Shown here in pieces: positions 20,567 to 28,573 of a stretch of DNA of 64,000 bases. Source of the stretch: Bacteroidota bacterium (GTDB lineage: Bacteria; Bacteroidota; Bacteroidia; Cytophagales; Cyclobacteriaceae); NCBI GenBank assembly GCA_016866235.1, contig VGMW01000006.1, positions 62,001 through 126,000 on the forward strand. The letters run 5' to 3'. The notes under the pieces were generated by a model. That model ran no database searches. It saw only the letters and a program-made list of their open reading frames with translations, and was not told the DNA's origin. Every line of letters begins with the position of its first letter. The first letter of the stretch is position 1. Made by a program: the position numbers and the translations under genes.

Positions 20567-20703
20567 ATTACAGGTCTTAACACCTCACTTTTATTTGTTA
20601 TCGTTTTTTGGAACTAAATCGATGAAACCTAATCAGATCGTTTTCGGGCTGACCGATTTCAGTTTCCTGGTTGCATGCGACTGATTATTTTGCAGAAAAA
20701 TTT

Positions 20704-21405
20704 ATGAAGAGGGCATTTATTACGGGAGGATCGAAAGGCATAGGCTTCGGAATTGCTGAAGCTTTATTGAAGGATGGTTATCAGGTTGCGATTACCGGTC
20801 GGAATATGGCAAGTCTGGACGATGCGGTGAAAAAATTGAATACGATTGGTAAGGGAAATGCCATTGCATTGGTGTGCGATGTACGCGACTACAACGCAGT
20901 GCAAAAAGCAGTCGCTTCTACGGTGGAGGAATTCGGGGGTATTGATGTGGTGGTGGCCAATGCGGGGCTTGGGCATTTTGCACCGGTCGAATCACTCACC
21001 ATTGAGCAATGGAATGAAACCATCGACACCAACCTCACGGGAGTCTTTTACACCATCAAAGCCACACTGCCCGCATTGATGGAAAGCAAAGGGTATATCA
21101 TAACCATTTCAAGTCTTGCAGGCACCAATTTCTTTGCGTCGGCTTCGGCCTACAATGCGTCTAAATTTGGTTTAACAGGATTTACACAAGCCATTATGTT
21201 GGATCTTAGAAAGTATGGAATAAAGGTCACCACCATCATGCCGGGATCTGTGGCAACAGAATTCAATGGAAGCCATAAGGCTGGCGATGAATCCTGGAAA
21301 ATTCAAATCGAGGACATTGGTCAGATGGTTTCGGATCTATTGAAACTCAATCCAAGAACACTCCCAAGTAAAATTGAGGTGCGACCGAGTTTACCGAAAG
21401 GTTAG
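20704..21405 (+). CDS. Short-chain dehydrogenase/reductase, 3-ketoacyl reductase-like
   Basis: A 233-residue classical SDR. The NAD(P)-binding TGGSKGIGFGIA is at the N-terminus, NAG appears as VANAGLG, and the catalytic Ser-Tyr-Lys set is complete in ISSLAG and AYNASK. It probably reduces a small ketone or aldehyde with NAD(P)H in the cytoplasm. The ATG at 20704 is chosen because the nucleotide-binding strand starts immediately after it. A box one base off TAnnTTTG (TTATTTTG, 20685-20692) lies just upstream. Substrate unknown. Confidence 0.88.
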   Translation: MKRAFITGGSKGIGFGIAEALLKDGYQVAITGRNMASLDDAVKKLNTIGKGNAIALVCDVRDYNAVQKAVASTVEEFGGIDVVVANAGLGHFAPVESLTIEQWNETIDTNLTGVFYTIKATLPALMESKGYIITISSLAGTNFFASASAYNASKFGLTGFTQAIMLDLRKYGIKVTTIMPGSVATEFNGSHKAGDESWKIQIEDIGQMVSDLLKLNPRTLPSKIEVRPSLPKG

Positions 21406-21422
21406 GGAAATGCTGATTGTAT

Positions 21423-22151
21423 CTAGGCGGTAACGCGTACCCGCTTTCTACGGATGAGCGTCCAGATGGCGGCAAAGGCAACTGCGCCCATGGCAATTTG
21501 TGCTGCAAGCACAATATCTGGTTGATCGGAACTCCTTTTCAGCACAATACCATTGAAGGCCCAAATCACAGCAATAGCAAGATAGGGGTTGTTCAGACGA
21601 ATCATGTTTACGGCGGTCACCACGATTCCGGAGGCGATCATAACAATTGTCCAGGTTACTTCATCCAACCCAAACCTTTGCCAATTCATGGAAACCAGAA
21701 GTGCAGTGGTATTGGCAATAGTGGCTACGAATATCCATCCGAGGTAAACCCCGAAAACCAGCCTCAGAAATTCATTTTTTTCTTCCGCCAGACCCACGTT
21801 AATGATCGTCAGGATGATCAGTAATCCGATCATGATTAACAAGGAAAGAAACACCTGCTCATAGTGCCAGCAAATGATCCAATAGATGTTTAGGACACAA
21901 CTGTTGATAAACAAGTAGTTCTCCGTCATGTTCGAACGGAAGCTGGATCTAAATTGGACGATGGAAAAGGCAAAAAGCAATAGATAGATCAATCCCCAGA
22001 TGGCGAAAGTAATGCCTGCGGGAACGAACAGGTTCACGTACAGATCCGACAACTCACCGGTTGTTTTACCATTGATCGGAAGGGAGGTAGCGAGGTAATT
22101 CACCACCACCATGGCGATAAACAAAATGGTATTTAAGATTTTAATGCGCAT
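21423..22151 (-). CDS. TspO/MBR-like (tryptophan-rich sensory protein-like) membrane protein
   Basis: A 242-residue integral membrane protein with about seven hydrophobic helices. It has the pattern of the large Bacteroidota group annotated as tryptophan-rich sensory proteins: an N-terminal VVNYLATSLPINGKTTG, then LFVPAGITFAIWGLIYLLL, where the PAGxxFxIWG segment recalls the first helices of TspO. True TspO has five helices and binds porphyrins; whether this larger relative does so is not known. It is convergent with the SDR at 20704. The gene lies downstream of the LytS/LytTR pair on the same strand, separated by 239 bases containing a large inverted repeat. Confidence 0.65.
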   Translation of the reverse strand: MRIKILNTILFIAMVVVNYLATSLPINGKTTGELSDLYVNLFVPAGITFAIWGLIYLLLFAFSIVQFRSSFRSNMTENYLFINSCVLNIYWIICWHYEQVFLSLLIMIGLLIILTIINVGLAEEKNEFLRLVFGVYLGWIFVATIANTTALLVSMNWQRFGLDEVTWTIVMIASGIVVTAVNMIRLNNPYLAIAVIWAFNGIVLKRSSDQPDIVLAAQIAMGAVAFAAIWTLIRRKRVRVTA

Positions 22152-22157
22152 TGAGGC

Positions 22158-22223
22158 TTACTGGTAGGGAATACAGTTGATAATTCATTGGCTGAACATG
22201 ATGTGCAACTGTGTTACCAGTAA
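22158..22223. repeat. Nested inverted repeats upstream of the TspO/MBR-like gene
   Basis: TTACTGGTA (22158-22166) pairs with TACCAGTAA (22215-22223), and inside it ACAGTTG (22173-22179) pairs with CAACTGT (22206-22212), leaving a 26-base loop. The structure lies seven bases upstream of the ATG at 22151. It may be a 5' UTR hairpin controlling translation, or an operator; it could also terminate transcripts from the upstream regulator gene. Confidence 0.5.
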
Positions 22224-22390
22224 AAAATACGCTGTTCATTTGAAAAACTCTGATTAATGAATTTAGGTCTTAAATCCACCAATTCCAAATGACCTGGCTG
22301 CCTGATTAGGGTAAACTTTAGTAAAACCTTGTTTAAATGATAGAACAAGGGATATCCAACAGAAAATTAACTTTGATTTTTGGCGATTTC

Positions 22391-23161
22391 TTAGCGGTCC
22401 AGCCACGCTTTTAGTTCGCCTGCCCGTTCGCGACTCACCGCCAGTTCATGTTCGGTCTGCTGATTCAGCCGTACCTCTATGCCTATACTAACAGAACCAC
22501 GCAATTCAGATACAGCGCTGAAGTTCACAATAAACTTCCGGCTGATGCGGAAAAATTGCTCCGGATCGAGGATGGATTCAAGCTCTTCCAGGGTATGATC
22601 AATTAGAAATTTATGGCCTTCATTCCGGGTGATTAAAAAAGCTGCTTTTCCATCAGCAAAGAAATACGCTGCCTGATCAACCGGCTTATACTGAAGCTTA
22701 TTCCCGGATTTAATCATCAGGCGCTGCTTATAACTACCGGTCGATTTTTTAAGCAGGTCACGCAACGCCTGCAGTTCCTTTTCACCTAAAACCGATTCCG
22801 ATTTGTTCATGCCCTTAAATTTCTTCAGTGCACGTTCCAGATCTTCTTTTTGAATGGGTTTTAGTAGATAATCAATGCTCCATTGTTTAAAAGCCTCCAT
22901 AGCATACTGATCGTAGGCTGTGGTGAAAATGATGGGCGTTTTAACCTCCACAAAATCAAAAATTTCAAAGCTTTTACCGTCCGCCAGCTGCACATCCATA
23001 AACAACAGGTCTGCAGTGCCTCCGTTTTTGAAATAGGCAACGGTATCCTGCACACTGTCGAAATGATCAATGATCTTAATCTCCGGATCAGTTTCTTTCA
23101 CCATGGTGGTAAGCCGCTCTGCAGCCAATCCTTCATCTTCGATAATTAGGGTGTTGATCAT
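22391..23161 (-). CDS. LytTR-family response regulator
   Basis: A 256-residue response regulator with an N-terminal receiver domain (about residues 1-120) and a C-terminal LytTR DNA-binding domain (about 150-256). The acidic pocket is in IIEDEG, the phosphoacceptor aspartate is in LLFMDVQLADG (about residue 56), the conserved Thr/Lys positions are in IIFTTAYDQYAMEAF and YLLKPIQ. The LytTR part shows YFFADGKAAFLIT and FFRISRKFIVNF. It starts four bases after the stop of the sensor kinase on the same strand, its expected partner. Confidence 0.95.
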   Translation of the reverse strand: MINTLIIEDEGLAAERLTTMVKETDPEIKIIDHFDSVQDTVAYFKNGGTADLLFMDVQLADGKSFEIFDFVEVKTPIIFTTAYDQYAMEAFKQWSIDYLLKPIQKEDLERALKKFKGMNKSESVLGEKELQALRDLLKKSTGSYKQRLMIKSGNKLQYKPVDQAAYFFADGKAAFLITRNEGHKFLIDHTLEELESILDPEQFFRISRKFIVNFSAVSELRGSVSIGIEVRLNQQTEHELAVSRERAGELKAWLDR

Positions 23162-23165
23162 TGGG

Positions 23166-24188
23166 TTAGTTTTTTGTGAGGAGGGGTAAGGTTACTTTAA
23201 AGGCAGTTTCAGTTTTATCGATGATTACTTCTTTGTCGGTCAGAAATCCGTAACGTCTGATGATGTTTCGAAGTCCGACGAAAGTTGAAGCTTCTTTGGT
23301 TATTTTTTCCTGGAGGTTGTTGATGACGCTGATGGAATCGCCTTCTCTTTTTAAGGTTATGCTTAAAGGATTTTTTTGGGAAACAACGTTGTGTTTGATG
23401 GCATTTTCAATAAGCATTTGCAATGATGCAGGGGCAACCTGAAAATGCTCAGTATCATCTATCTTCTCCAGTTCAATTTTGATGTTTTCTCCAAACCTGA
23501 TTTTCAGCAGATACAAGTAGGCATCCAGAAAATCCAGTTCTTCTTTTAATAAAACTAGTTTTTTTTCCTGATAAAACAAAAGGTAACGGTAAACATTGGA
23601 TAAATGAGAGATGAATTTTGCTGAAACCACCGGATCCTTATAAACCAATGATGACAATGCATTCAGGCAGTTGAATAAAAAATGGGGATTGATCTGACTG
23701 CGTAAGGCCTCAAATTGCGCTTCAACGTTTATTTTTTTCAGTTGCTCTGCTTCCAGTTCCGATTCCCTGAGCTTGTTGATGTAAAAGTAAATTCCATTGG
23801 CCGCGTTCAGAAACAGATTGATTCTGAATCCGAAGATGGTTAGCAACCTGAGGTGATTGTTCGACCACTCAACGGTCGTGTTGAGGATGTTGGTGATGAA
23901 CAAAAGAGCGAAAAGTGAACAAAGAACTATACCTGCAAGGCTGGTGATGAATTGAAGCACCAATGGATGGATTTTGCCTGAAAGCTGTCTGGAATACTTG
24001 TTAATGAGATGCTCGGCCAGTCTGTTGAATTCCCAGATCAAAAGAATGAAAATGGATAGAGTGATAAAAAGCAGTCCGTTCGGAAGCTGATCCGCAATTA
24101 GACTTTCACTGCTGGTGAACAAAATGTTGGCGAAGGAGTACAACGACAACAAGGCAATAAAAATATATCGGTGACGGATGCTAAACAC
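23166..24188 (-). CDS. LytS-like sensor histidine kinase (His_kinase family)
   Basis: A 340-residue kinase with about four N-terminal transmembrane helices (residues 1-140), a short coiled linker, and the His_kinase domain with the phosphoacceptor histidine in LRSQINPHFLFNCLNALSS (about residues 164-182). The ATPase part includes MLIENAIKHNVVS (N box) and FVGLRNIIRRYG. There is no large periplasmic sensor domain, so the signal may be sensed within the membrane. It forms an operon with the LytTR regulator and is divergent from the photolyase cluster that begins at 24433. Confidence 0.93.
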   Translation of the reverse strand: MFSIRHRYIFIALLSLYSFANILFTSSESLIADQLPNGLLFITLSIFILLIWEFNRLAEHLINKYSRQLSGKIHPLVLQFITSLAGIVLCSLFALLFITNILNTTVEWSNNHLRLLTIFGFRINLFLNAANGIYFYINKLRESELEAEQLKKINVEAQFEALRSQINPHFLFNCLNALSSLVYKDPVVSAKFISHLSNVYRYLLFYQEKKLVLLKEELDFLDAYLYLLKIRFGENIKIELEKIDDTEHFQVAPASLQMLIENAIKHNVVSQKNPLSITLKREGDSISVINNLQEKITKEASTFVGLRNIIRRYGFLTDKEVIIDKTETAFKVTLPLLTKN

Positions 24189-24235
24189 TTACCAAATCAG
24201 ATTATAGAAATACGACAGTTGATTTCGACCTTATG

Positions 24236-24265
24236 CAAATATAAACCAGTGTATGTTTTGGCAAA
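24236..24265 (-). promoter_or_regulatory. Bacteroidota-type promoter for the LytS/LytTR operon
   Basis: On the minus strand TTTG (24265-24262) is followed after 18 bases by TATATTTG (24243-24236), a full match to the Bacteroidota -33/-7 form TTTG-N18/20-TAnnTTTG. The predicted RNA start is near 24229, about 40 bases upstream of the kinase ATG at 24188. This is the best promoter match seen in the window. Confidence 0.75.
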
Positions 24266-24432
24266 CACCTTTCTGAATTTTAGGATGCTCCGGGTTATTT
24301 TCCTTCATCCCTAAGGATTACCGGTGTGCATAATGTTTGATTCCTGGAGTGAAGGGTTGGTTTCGACGACTGAAAAAAGCATTTCGCCAGCTCTTAAAAT
24401 CTAAATTTATTGATTGCTCCAATGCGTACTTA

Positions 24433-25929
24433 ATGTCATGGAGTACAACAGTGAAAACAGCTCGACTGATATTCCCCAATACACTCTATCCAACCGCAAA
24501 ACCCGTTGATCAGGAGGAATTGGTGCTGGTGGAAGAGGATCTTTTCTTCAGTCAATATGATTTCCATAAAAATAAACTATCCTTCCATCGTGCCTCCCTT
24601 ACTGCCTGCCAGGAATCGCTCTTAAAAAAGCATCAGGCTGTTCATTACATCCGCGCTGGATCTGCTGGAAGTGACATCCGTGCGCTGATCCCACATTTGA
24701 GTAAACAGGGTTTTAGCCAAGTTATTACCGAAAATCCAACCGACTACCTTTTAGAACGTCGCTTGAGAAAAGCAGCACTCAAGGCCAACGTAAAACTCAC
24801 CGTAGAGCCCTCTCATAGATTTATTTCCTCTGATGATTTTCTTACTCAATGGTTTTCGGGCCGTAAAAATTATTTTCAGACCGACTTCTACATTGCACAG
24901 CGAAAACGACTCGGTTTGCTTCTTGATAAGGAAGGAAAGCCACTGAAGGGTAAATGGAGCTTTGATGCGGAGAACCGCGCACGATACCCAAAAAATAAAA
25001 AGCCACCCGTACTTCCAATCGTAAAGAAAAGTGCTGCATGGATCTCTGCCCAGCAGGAAATTGACGCTGTTTTCAAAAAAAATCCTGGTTCGGCCGTGGG
25101 TCTTACTTTGCCCGTCAACCCCACACAAGCCCGTGCCTGGTTGCAGTCGTTTCTCGAACAACGCTTCAAAAGTTTTGGCGAGTATGAAGATGCCATGGTT
25201 CAGGGGGAATCCTTCCTTCACCATTCCTTATTATCACCACTACTCAATGCAGGTCTACTAAGTCCTGAAGAAGTGGTGTCCTCAGCCGTGGAGGCAGCGC
25301 GCGAATTCAATGTCCCATACAACAGTCTGGAAGGATTTGTTCGTCAGATTGTAGGGTGGCGGGAATTCATCCGAGGGGTTTATCAATTTGCAGGCGTTAA
25401 ACAACGTACGACCAATTTTTTTAACCATCGTCACTCCATACCCAACGCTTTTTACACCGCAACCACCGGAATATTTCCTGTCGACGAGGTTATCGGGCGA
25501 TTGTTAAAAACCGGTTACAGTCATCACATCGAGCGTTTGATGATCCTGAGCAATTTTATGTTGCTCTGTGAAATTCATCCCGATGAGGTTTACCGGTGGT
25601 TCATGGAAATGTATGTCGATGCCTACGACTGGGTAATGGTTCCAAATGTTTATGGAATGGGTCAGTTTGCCGATGGCGGCCTGATGTGTTCAAAACCCTA
25701 CATCAGCGGCAGCAACTATATTCTTAAAATGAGCAACTATTCAAAGGACCCCGCCTGGACTGAAGTGTGGGATGGACTCTTTTGGAGGTTCATGGATAAG
25801 CAGCGTGCGTTTTTTCTCGGCAATCCAAGACTGGGCATGTTGGTGAAAATGTTCGATGGCATGGATATCCAAAAACGAAAGGCTCACCTCCGGACAGCTG
25901 AAAAATACCTTGAAAAGCTTCACCGATGA
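24433..25929 (+). CDS. Cryptochrome/photolyase family protein, FeS-BCP (PhrB-like) relative
   Basis: A 498-residue protein of the prokaryotic photolyase-related group (deoxyribodipyrimidine photolyase-related, FeS-BCP). An N-terminal alpha/beta antenna-type domain starts TARLIFPNTLYP, and the C-terminal FAD domain carries the group hallmark LCEIHPDEVYRWFMEMY, then DWVMVPNVYGMGQFADGG and SKPYISGSNYILKMSNY. In FeS-BCPs the segment after this normally supplies three cysteines (C-x2-C-x12-C) to a [4Fe-4S] cluster; here it reads SKDPAWTEVWDGLFWRFM, with none. Only the first ligand-like Cys, in LLCEIHP, remains. The start at 24433 is preferred to 24337, whose extra 32 residues are outside the fold. 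It heads a tightly overlapping cluster. Confidence 0.9.
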   Translation: MSWSTTVKTARLIFPNTLYPTAKPVDQEELVLVEEDLFFSQYDFHKNKLSFHRASLTACQESLLKKHQAVHYIRAGSAGSDIRALIPHLSKQGFSQVITENPTDYLLERRLRKAALKANVKLTVEPSHRFISSDDFLTQWFSGRKNYFQTDFYIAQRKRLGLLLDKEGKPLKGKWSFDAENRARYPKNKKPPVLPIVKKSAAWISAQQEIDAVFKKNPGSAVGLTLPVNPTQARAWLQSFLEQRFKSFGEYEDAMVQGESFLHHSLLSPLLNAGLLSPEEVVSSAVEAAREFNVPYNSLEGFVRQIVGWREFIRGVYQFAGVKQRTTNFFNHRHSIPNAFYTATTGIFPVDEVIGRLLKTGYSHHIERLMILSNFMLLCEIHPDEVYRWFMEMYVDAYDWVMVPNVYGMGQFADGGLMCSKPYISGSNYILKMSNYSKDPAWTEVWDGLFWRFMDKQRAFFLGNPRLGMLVKMFDGMDIQKRKAHLRTAEKYLEKLHR

Positions 25930-27050
25930 CCATCAGTTTCCCAACCGAGTACGCAAAAATTTTGGAACGGATGCACCGGATCGATCCGATCAACTATTCG
26001 GAAACCAGAAACTACCTCAATGGAGCGGTCACCCTTTTATCACCATACCTCTCCAGAGGCGTGATCAGCACCCGTCAGGTTTTTGAGTCTTTGATTGAAA
26101 GGGGTTTTTCTTTTGAACAATGTGAGACACTCATCAAAGAGCTGGCATGGAGGGACTATTTTCAACGGACCTGGCAGGTTAAAAAAGACCTGAGCACTCC
26201 AATACGGCAACCCCAGGAAGGGGTAGAGCGCCGCGGTCTGCCCGCTTCTCTCGCTAAGGCAAAAACGGGCGTCCCCTCAATAGATGAGGCAATTGATGAA
26301 CTCACCTCCACTGGCTATATGCACAACCATTGCAGGATGTATACCGCATCGGTAACCTGCAACATCGCGCGCTACGATTGGCTGGAGCCAGCGCGTTGGA
26401 TGTACTACCATCTACTGGATGCCGACTGGGCATCCAATGCCTGCAGCTGGCAATGGGTGGCAGGCGCCAACAGCACCAAAAAATATTATTGCAATCAGGA
26501 AAACATCAATCATTACACTGGACGTCAGGATAAAACCTTTCTGTCCTGTAGTTATGAGGATCTCCTCAACATTCGTCCACCTGGTGATTGGAATGAAACG
26601 GTGACTGAGATCTTATATTCATCACTACCAGCAGTGGTAGCTCAAGAGCTGGATCCCACACTGCCGGTTTGTGTATACAACTTTTACAATCTCGATCCAT
26701 TGTGGAGATCGGATCAACCATGCAACCGTGTGTTGTTGCTGGAGCCTGATCATTTTTCAAATTATCCAGTTCATGAGCGCAGTATTCATTTTATGCTGGA
26801 GCTCACTGAAAATATTCCGGACCTGATGGTGTTCAGCGGAAGCTGGAGTGATTTCAAACAGCGATTCCCCCATCAGACCATATACTTTAAAGAACATCCG
26901 CTTTTCAGTCACTATGAAGGCCAAATGGACCAAAGAGCATGGCTTGTCCCTGAAGTTCAAGGTCACTTCAACTCATTTTCGGGCTATTGGAAAAAAATCG
27001 AGCACCCACTCAAAAAACAATTCACCAGGCAAACTACCCTCTCCTTATGA
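25926..27050 (+). CDS. Photolyase FAD-binding-domain protein with domain order FAD-first
   Basis: A 374-residue protein that begins almost at once with the photolyase FAD-binding domain (about residues 25-200): LSPYLSRGVISTRQV, ELAWRDYFQRTW, STGYMHNHCRMYTA, and LLDADWASNACSWQWVAG. Trp positions corresponding to the electron-transfer chain (in YDWLEPA and SWQW) are retained, and Asn occupies the position four before the first Trp of WQW, next to flavin N5 in photolyases. There is no N-terminal antenna domain. Instead ~150 residues follow the FAD domain and look alpha/beta (for example RVLLLEPDHFSNYP), suggesting a permuted order. It overlaps both neighbours by four bases. Repair or signalling activity is unknown. 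Confidence 0.85.
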   Translation: MTISFPTEYAKILERMHRIDPINYSETRNYLNGAVTLLSPYLSRGVISTRQVFESLIERGFSFEQCETLIKELAWRDYFQRTWQVKKDLSTPIRQPQEGVERRGLPASLAKAKTGVPSIDEAIDELTSTGYMHNHCRMYTASVTCNIARYDWLEPARWMYYHLLDADWASNACSWQWVAGANSTKKYYCNQENINHYTGRQDKTFLSCSYEDLLNIRPPGDWNETVTEILYSSLPAVVAQELDPTLPVCVYNFYNLDPLWRSDQPCNRVLLLEPDHFSNYPVHERSIHFMLELTENIPDLMVFSGSWSDFKQRFPHQTIYFKEHPLFSHYEGQMDQRAWLVPEVQGHFNSFSGYWKKIEHPLKKQFTRQTTLSL

Positions 27051-27697
27051 AAATCAATGCAAACGACCTCAGCACGATGGAGCAACGCTACCGCGCTACT
27101 TTGATTAACTCCCTTGCCGGCGTGCGGCAGGTGGCGCTGGTTGGCACCCAATCTCCAGATGGGGTCAATAACCTGGCCATTTTCAATTCATTAATTCACA
27201 TCGGGGCCAATCCGCCACTTTATGGTCTGCTGTTCCGGCCTGCAACGGTTCGACGAGATACACTCACCAATATTTTTGAAACCGGTAGCTATACGATCAA
27301 CTTTCCATCATCAAGATATTTCATGCAATCGCATCAAACATCGGCGAAGTATGGAGAGCAAGAGTCTGAATTCGACGAAGTGGGACTCACCGCTGCCCAC
27401 GAGCCCAACGTCCATGCGCCATTTGTGAAAGAAGCCATTGTTAAAATGGCCATGAAGTATGAAGAAAAAGTTGACATCTCCATCAATGGCACCATTATGA
27501 TCATCGGCTCCATTCAGATGATCTGTTTGCCCGATCGTATGGTTTCGGAAGATGGCTATGTCGGACACGATCTCGGGGATACCCTGGCTTGTGCAGGTTT
27601 GGATGCGTACTACAGGGTTAGCGAAATCGGACGGTTAAGCTATGCGCGTCCAGGCCAGTGGTCTGAGCCCGTCGAAAGAACGAGTGTGAAGGCATGA
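27047..27697 (+). CDS. Flavin reductase-like (split-barrel FMN-binding) protein
   Basis: A 216-residue protein of the flavin reductase-like split-barrel family, which binds FMN and may reduce it with NAD(P)H. The characteristic opening is a strand-loop [25 protein letters not shown] followed by [10 protein letters not shown] and a segment around [10 protein letters not shown] (first segment given only as a location, about residues 25-49). The ATG at 27047 overlaps the preceding stop (ATGA); the longer open frame to 26987 is only an extension. It sits inside the photolyase cluster, so it may supply reduced flavin to, or act beside, the two photolyase homologues. That is inference from context. 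Confidence 0.83.
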   Translation: MKINANDLSTMEQRYRATLINSLAGVRQVALVGTQSPDGVNNLAIFNSLIHIGANPPLYGLLFRPATVRRDTLTNIFETGSYTINFPSSRYFMQSHQTSAKYGEQESEFDEVGLTAAHEPNVHAPFVKEAIVKMAMKYEEKVDISINGTIMIIGSIQMICLPDRMVSEDGYVGHDLGDTLACAGLDAYYRVSEIGRLSYARPGQWSEPVERTSVKA

Positions 27698-27840
27698 AAA
27701 AAACCTTTCTGCCTGAAAAAATCTGTGTGGTGTGTGGCCGCCCTTTTTCCTGGCGAAAGAAATGGGAAAAAGTCTGGTCAGAAGTACGCTACTGCAGCGA
27801 TCGGTGCAGAATGAACAGAAACAAATCAAGCAAATCATGA
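27694..27840 (+). CDS. DUF2256 zinc-ribbon-like microprotein
   Basis: A 48-residue protein with four cysteines in two pairs, CVVC (residues 11-14) and CSDRC (34-38), as expected for a small zinc site. The motif [11 protein letters not shown] followed by VRYCSDRCR is the DUF2256 signature. This family is frequently found beside cryptochrome/photolyase-related genes, as here, but its function is unknown. It starts in the ATGA at the end of the flavin reductase gene and its own stop overlaps the next ATG in the same way, so it is embedded in a translationally coupled chain. Too short for many gene callers, but the pattern is strong. Confidence 0.92.
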   Translation: MKKTFLPEKICVVCGRPFSWRKKWEKVWSEVRYCSDRCRMNRNKSSKS

Positions 27841-28538
27841 AAAACATTTTAATCGCAGGTGCAGGTCGAGGCATCGGTCTTGCCTGCGCAAAAAAACTCA
27901 GTGGGGTCTCAAATATATTCGCCATTACCCGAACACCGACCGCTGAACTTGAACAAACCGGCGCAACTGTTTTACAGGCCGATGTGGCCAAGGACACCTT
28001 GTCGGTTCAACCTGGCTGGCCGGATGAATTTCATGGGCTGGTCTATTGCCCCGGAAGCATCAACCTAAAACCATTTCATCGGCTCACCGAACAGGATTTT
28101 CTGTCCGACTTCCAGCAAAATGTTTCCGGTGCAGTGCGTTTGATCCAACAATTTCTACCTGCTCTTAAAAAAGCCTCAGGGGCTTCGGTGGTTCTTTTCA
28201 GCACGGTAGCCGTAAAAAATGGAATGCCTTTTCATGCCTCCATTGCAGCATCTAAAGGTGCAGTAGAAGGCCTGGCCAAAAGCCTTGCCGCTGAACTGGC
28301 AGGATCAAAAATCCGGGTAAATGTTATCGCTCCTTCGCTGACCGATACACCACTGGCTGGGTCCTTGCTGAATACAGAAGAGAAAAAAGAAGCTGCAGGC
28401 AAACGGCACCCGCTGCAGCGTGTAGGTACTGTCGACGACATGGCTGCAATGACAGCCTTCCTGCTTGGTGAGGAGAGTAGCTGGGTCACCGGGCAGATAA
28501 TAGGAGTAGACGGTGGCCTTGGCAGTCTTCGTGTTTAA
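27837..28538 (+). CDS. SDR-family protein lacking the catalytic tyrosine
   Basis: A 233-residue short-chain dehydrogenase fold. The nucleotide-binding loop [11 protein letters not shown] is intact and the C-terminal [20 protein letters not shown] and [11 protein letters not shown] are typical. The active site is altered: the expected YxxxK reads IAASK in [16 protein letters not shown], so the catalytic Tyr is Ile although Ser (LFSTVAV) and Lys remain. I recall the same variant in SDRs linked to photolyase clusters elsewhere, so this may be a subfamily trait. It may bind a nucleotide or flavin without reducing a ketone. The ATG at 27837 overlaps the DUF2256 stop. Confidence 0.85.
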   Translation: MKNILIAGAGRGIGLACAKKLSGVSNIFAITRTPTAELEQTGATVLQADVAKDTLSVQPGWPDEFHGLVYCPGSINLKPFHRLTEQDFLSDFQQNVSGAVRLIQQFLPALKKASGASVVLFSTVAVKNGMPFHASIAASKGAVEGLAKSLAAELAGSKIRVNVIAPSLTDTPLAGSLLNTEEKKEAAGKRHPLQRVGTVDDMAAMTAFLLGEESSWVTGQIIGVDGGLGSLRV

Positions 28539-28573
28539 TAATATTGTCGTTCAGAAGGATTGAAGCGAAGGGG

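Noticed and set aside
21417-21824. 135-codon frame antisense to the TspO/MBR-like gene
   Set aside because: Low-complexity composition without domain features; the membrane protein on the opposite strand explains the region.
24337-24432. N-terminal extension of the photolyase-like gene
   Set aside because: The 32 added residues are outside the expected fold; the ATG at 24433 directly precedes the first strand of the antenna-like domain.
26987-27046. Upstream extension of the flavin reductase-like frame
   Set aside because: The ATG at 27047 forms the same ATGA junction as the other genes in the cluster and starts at the conserved part.
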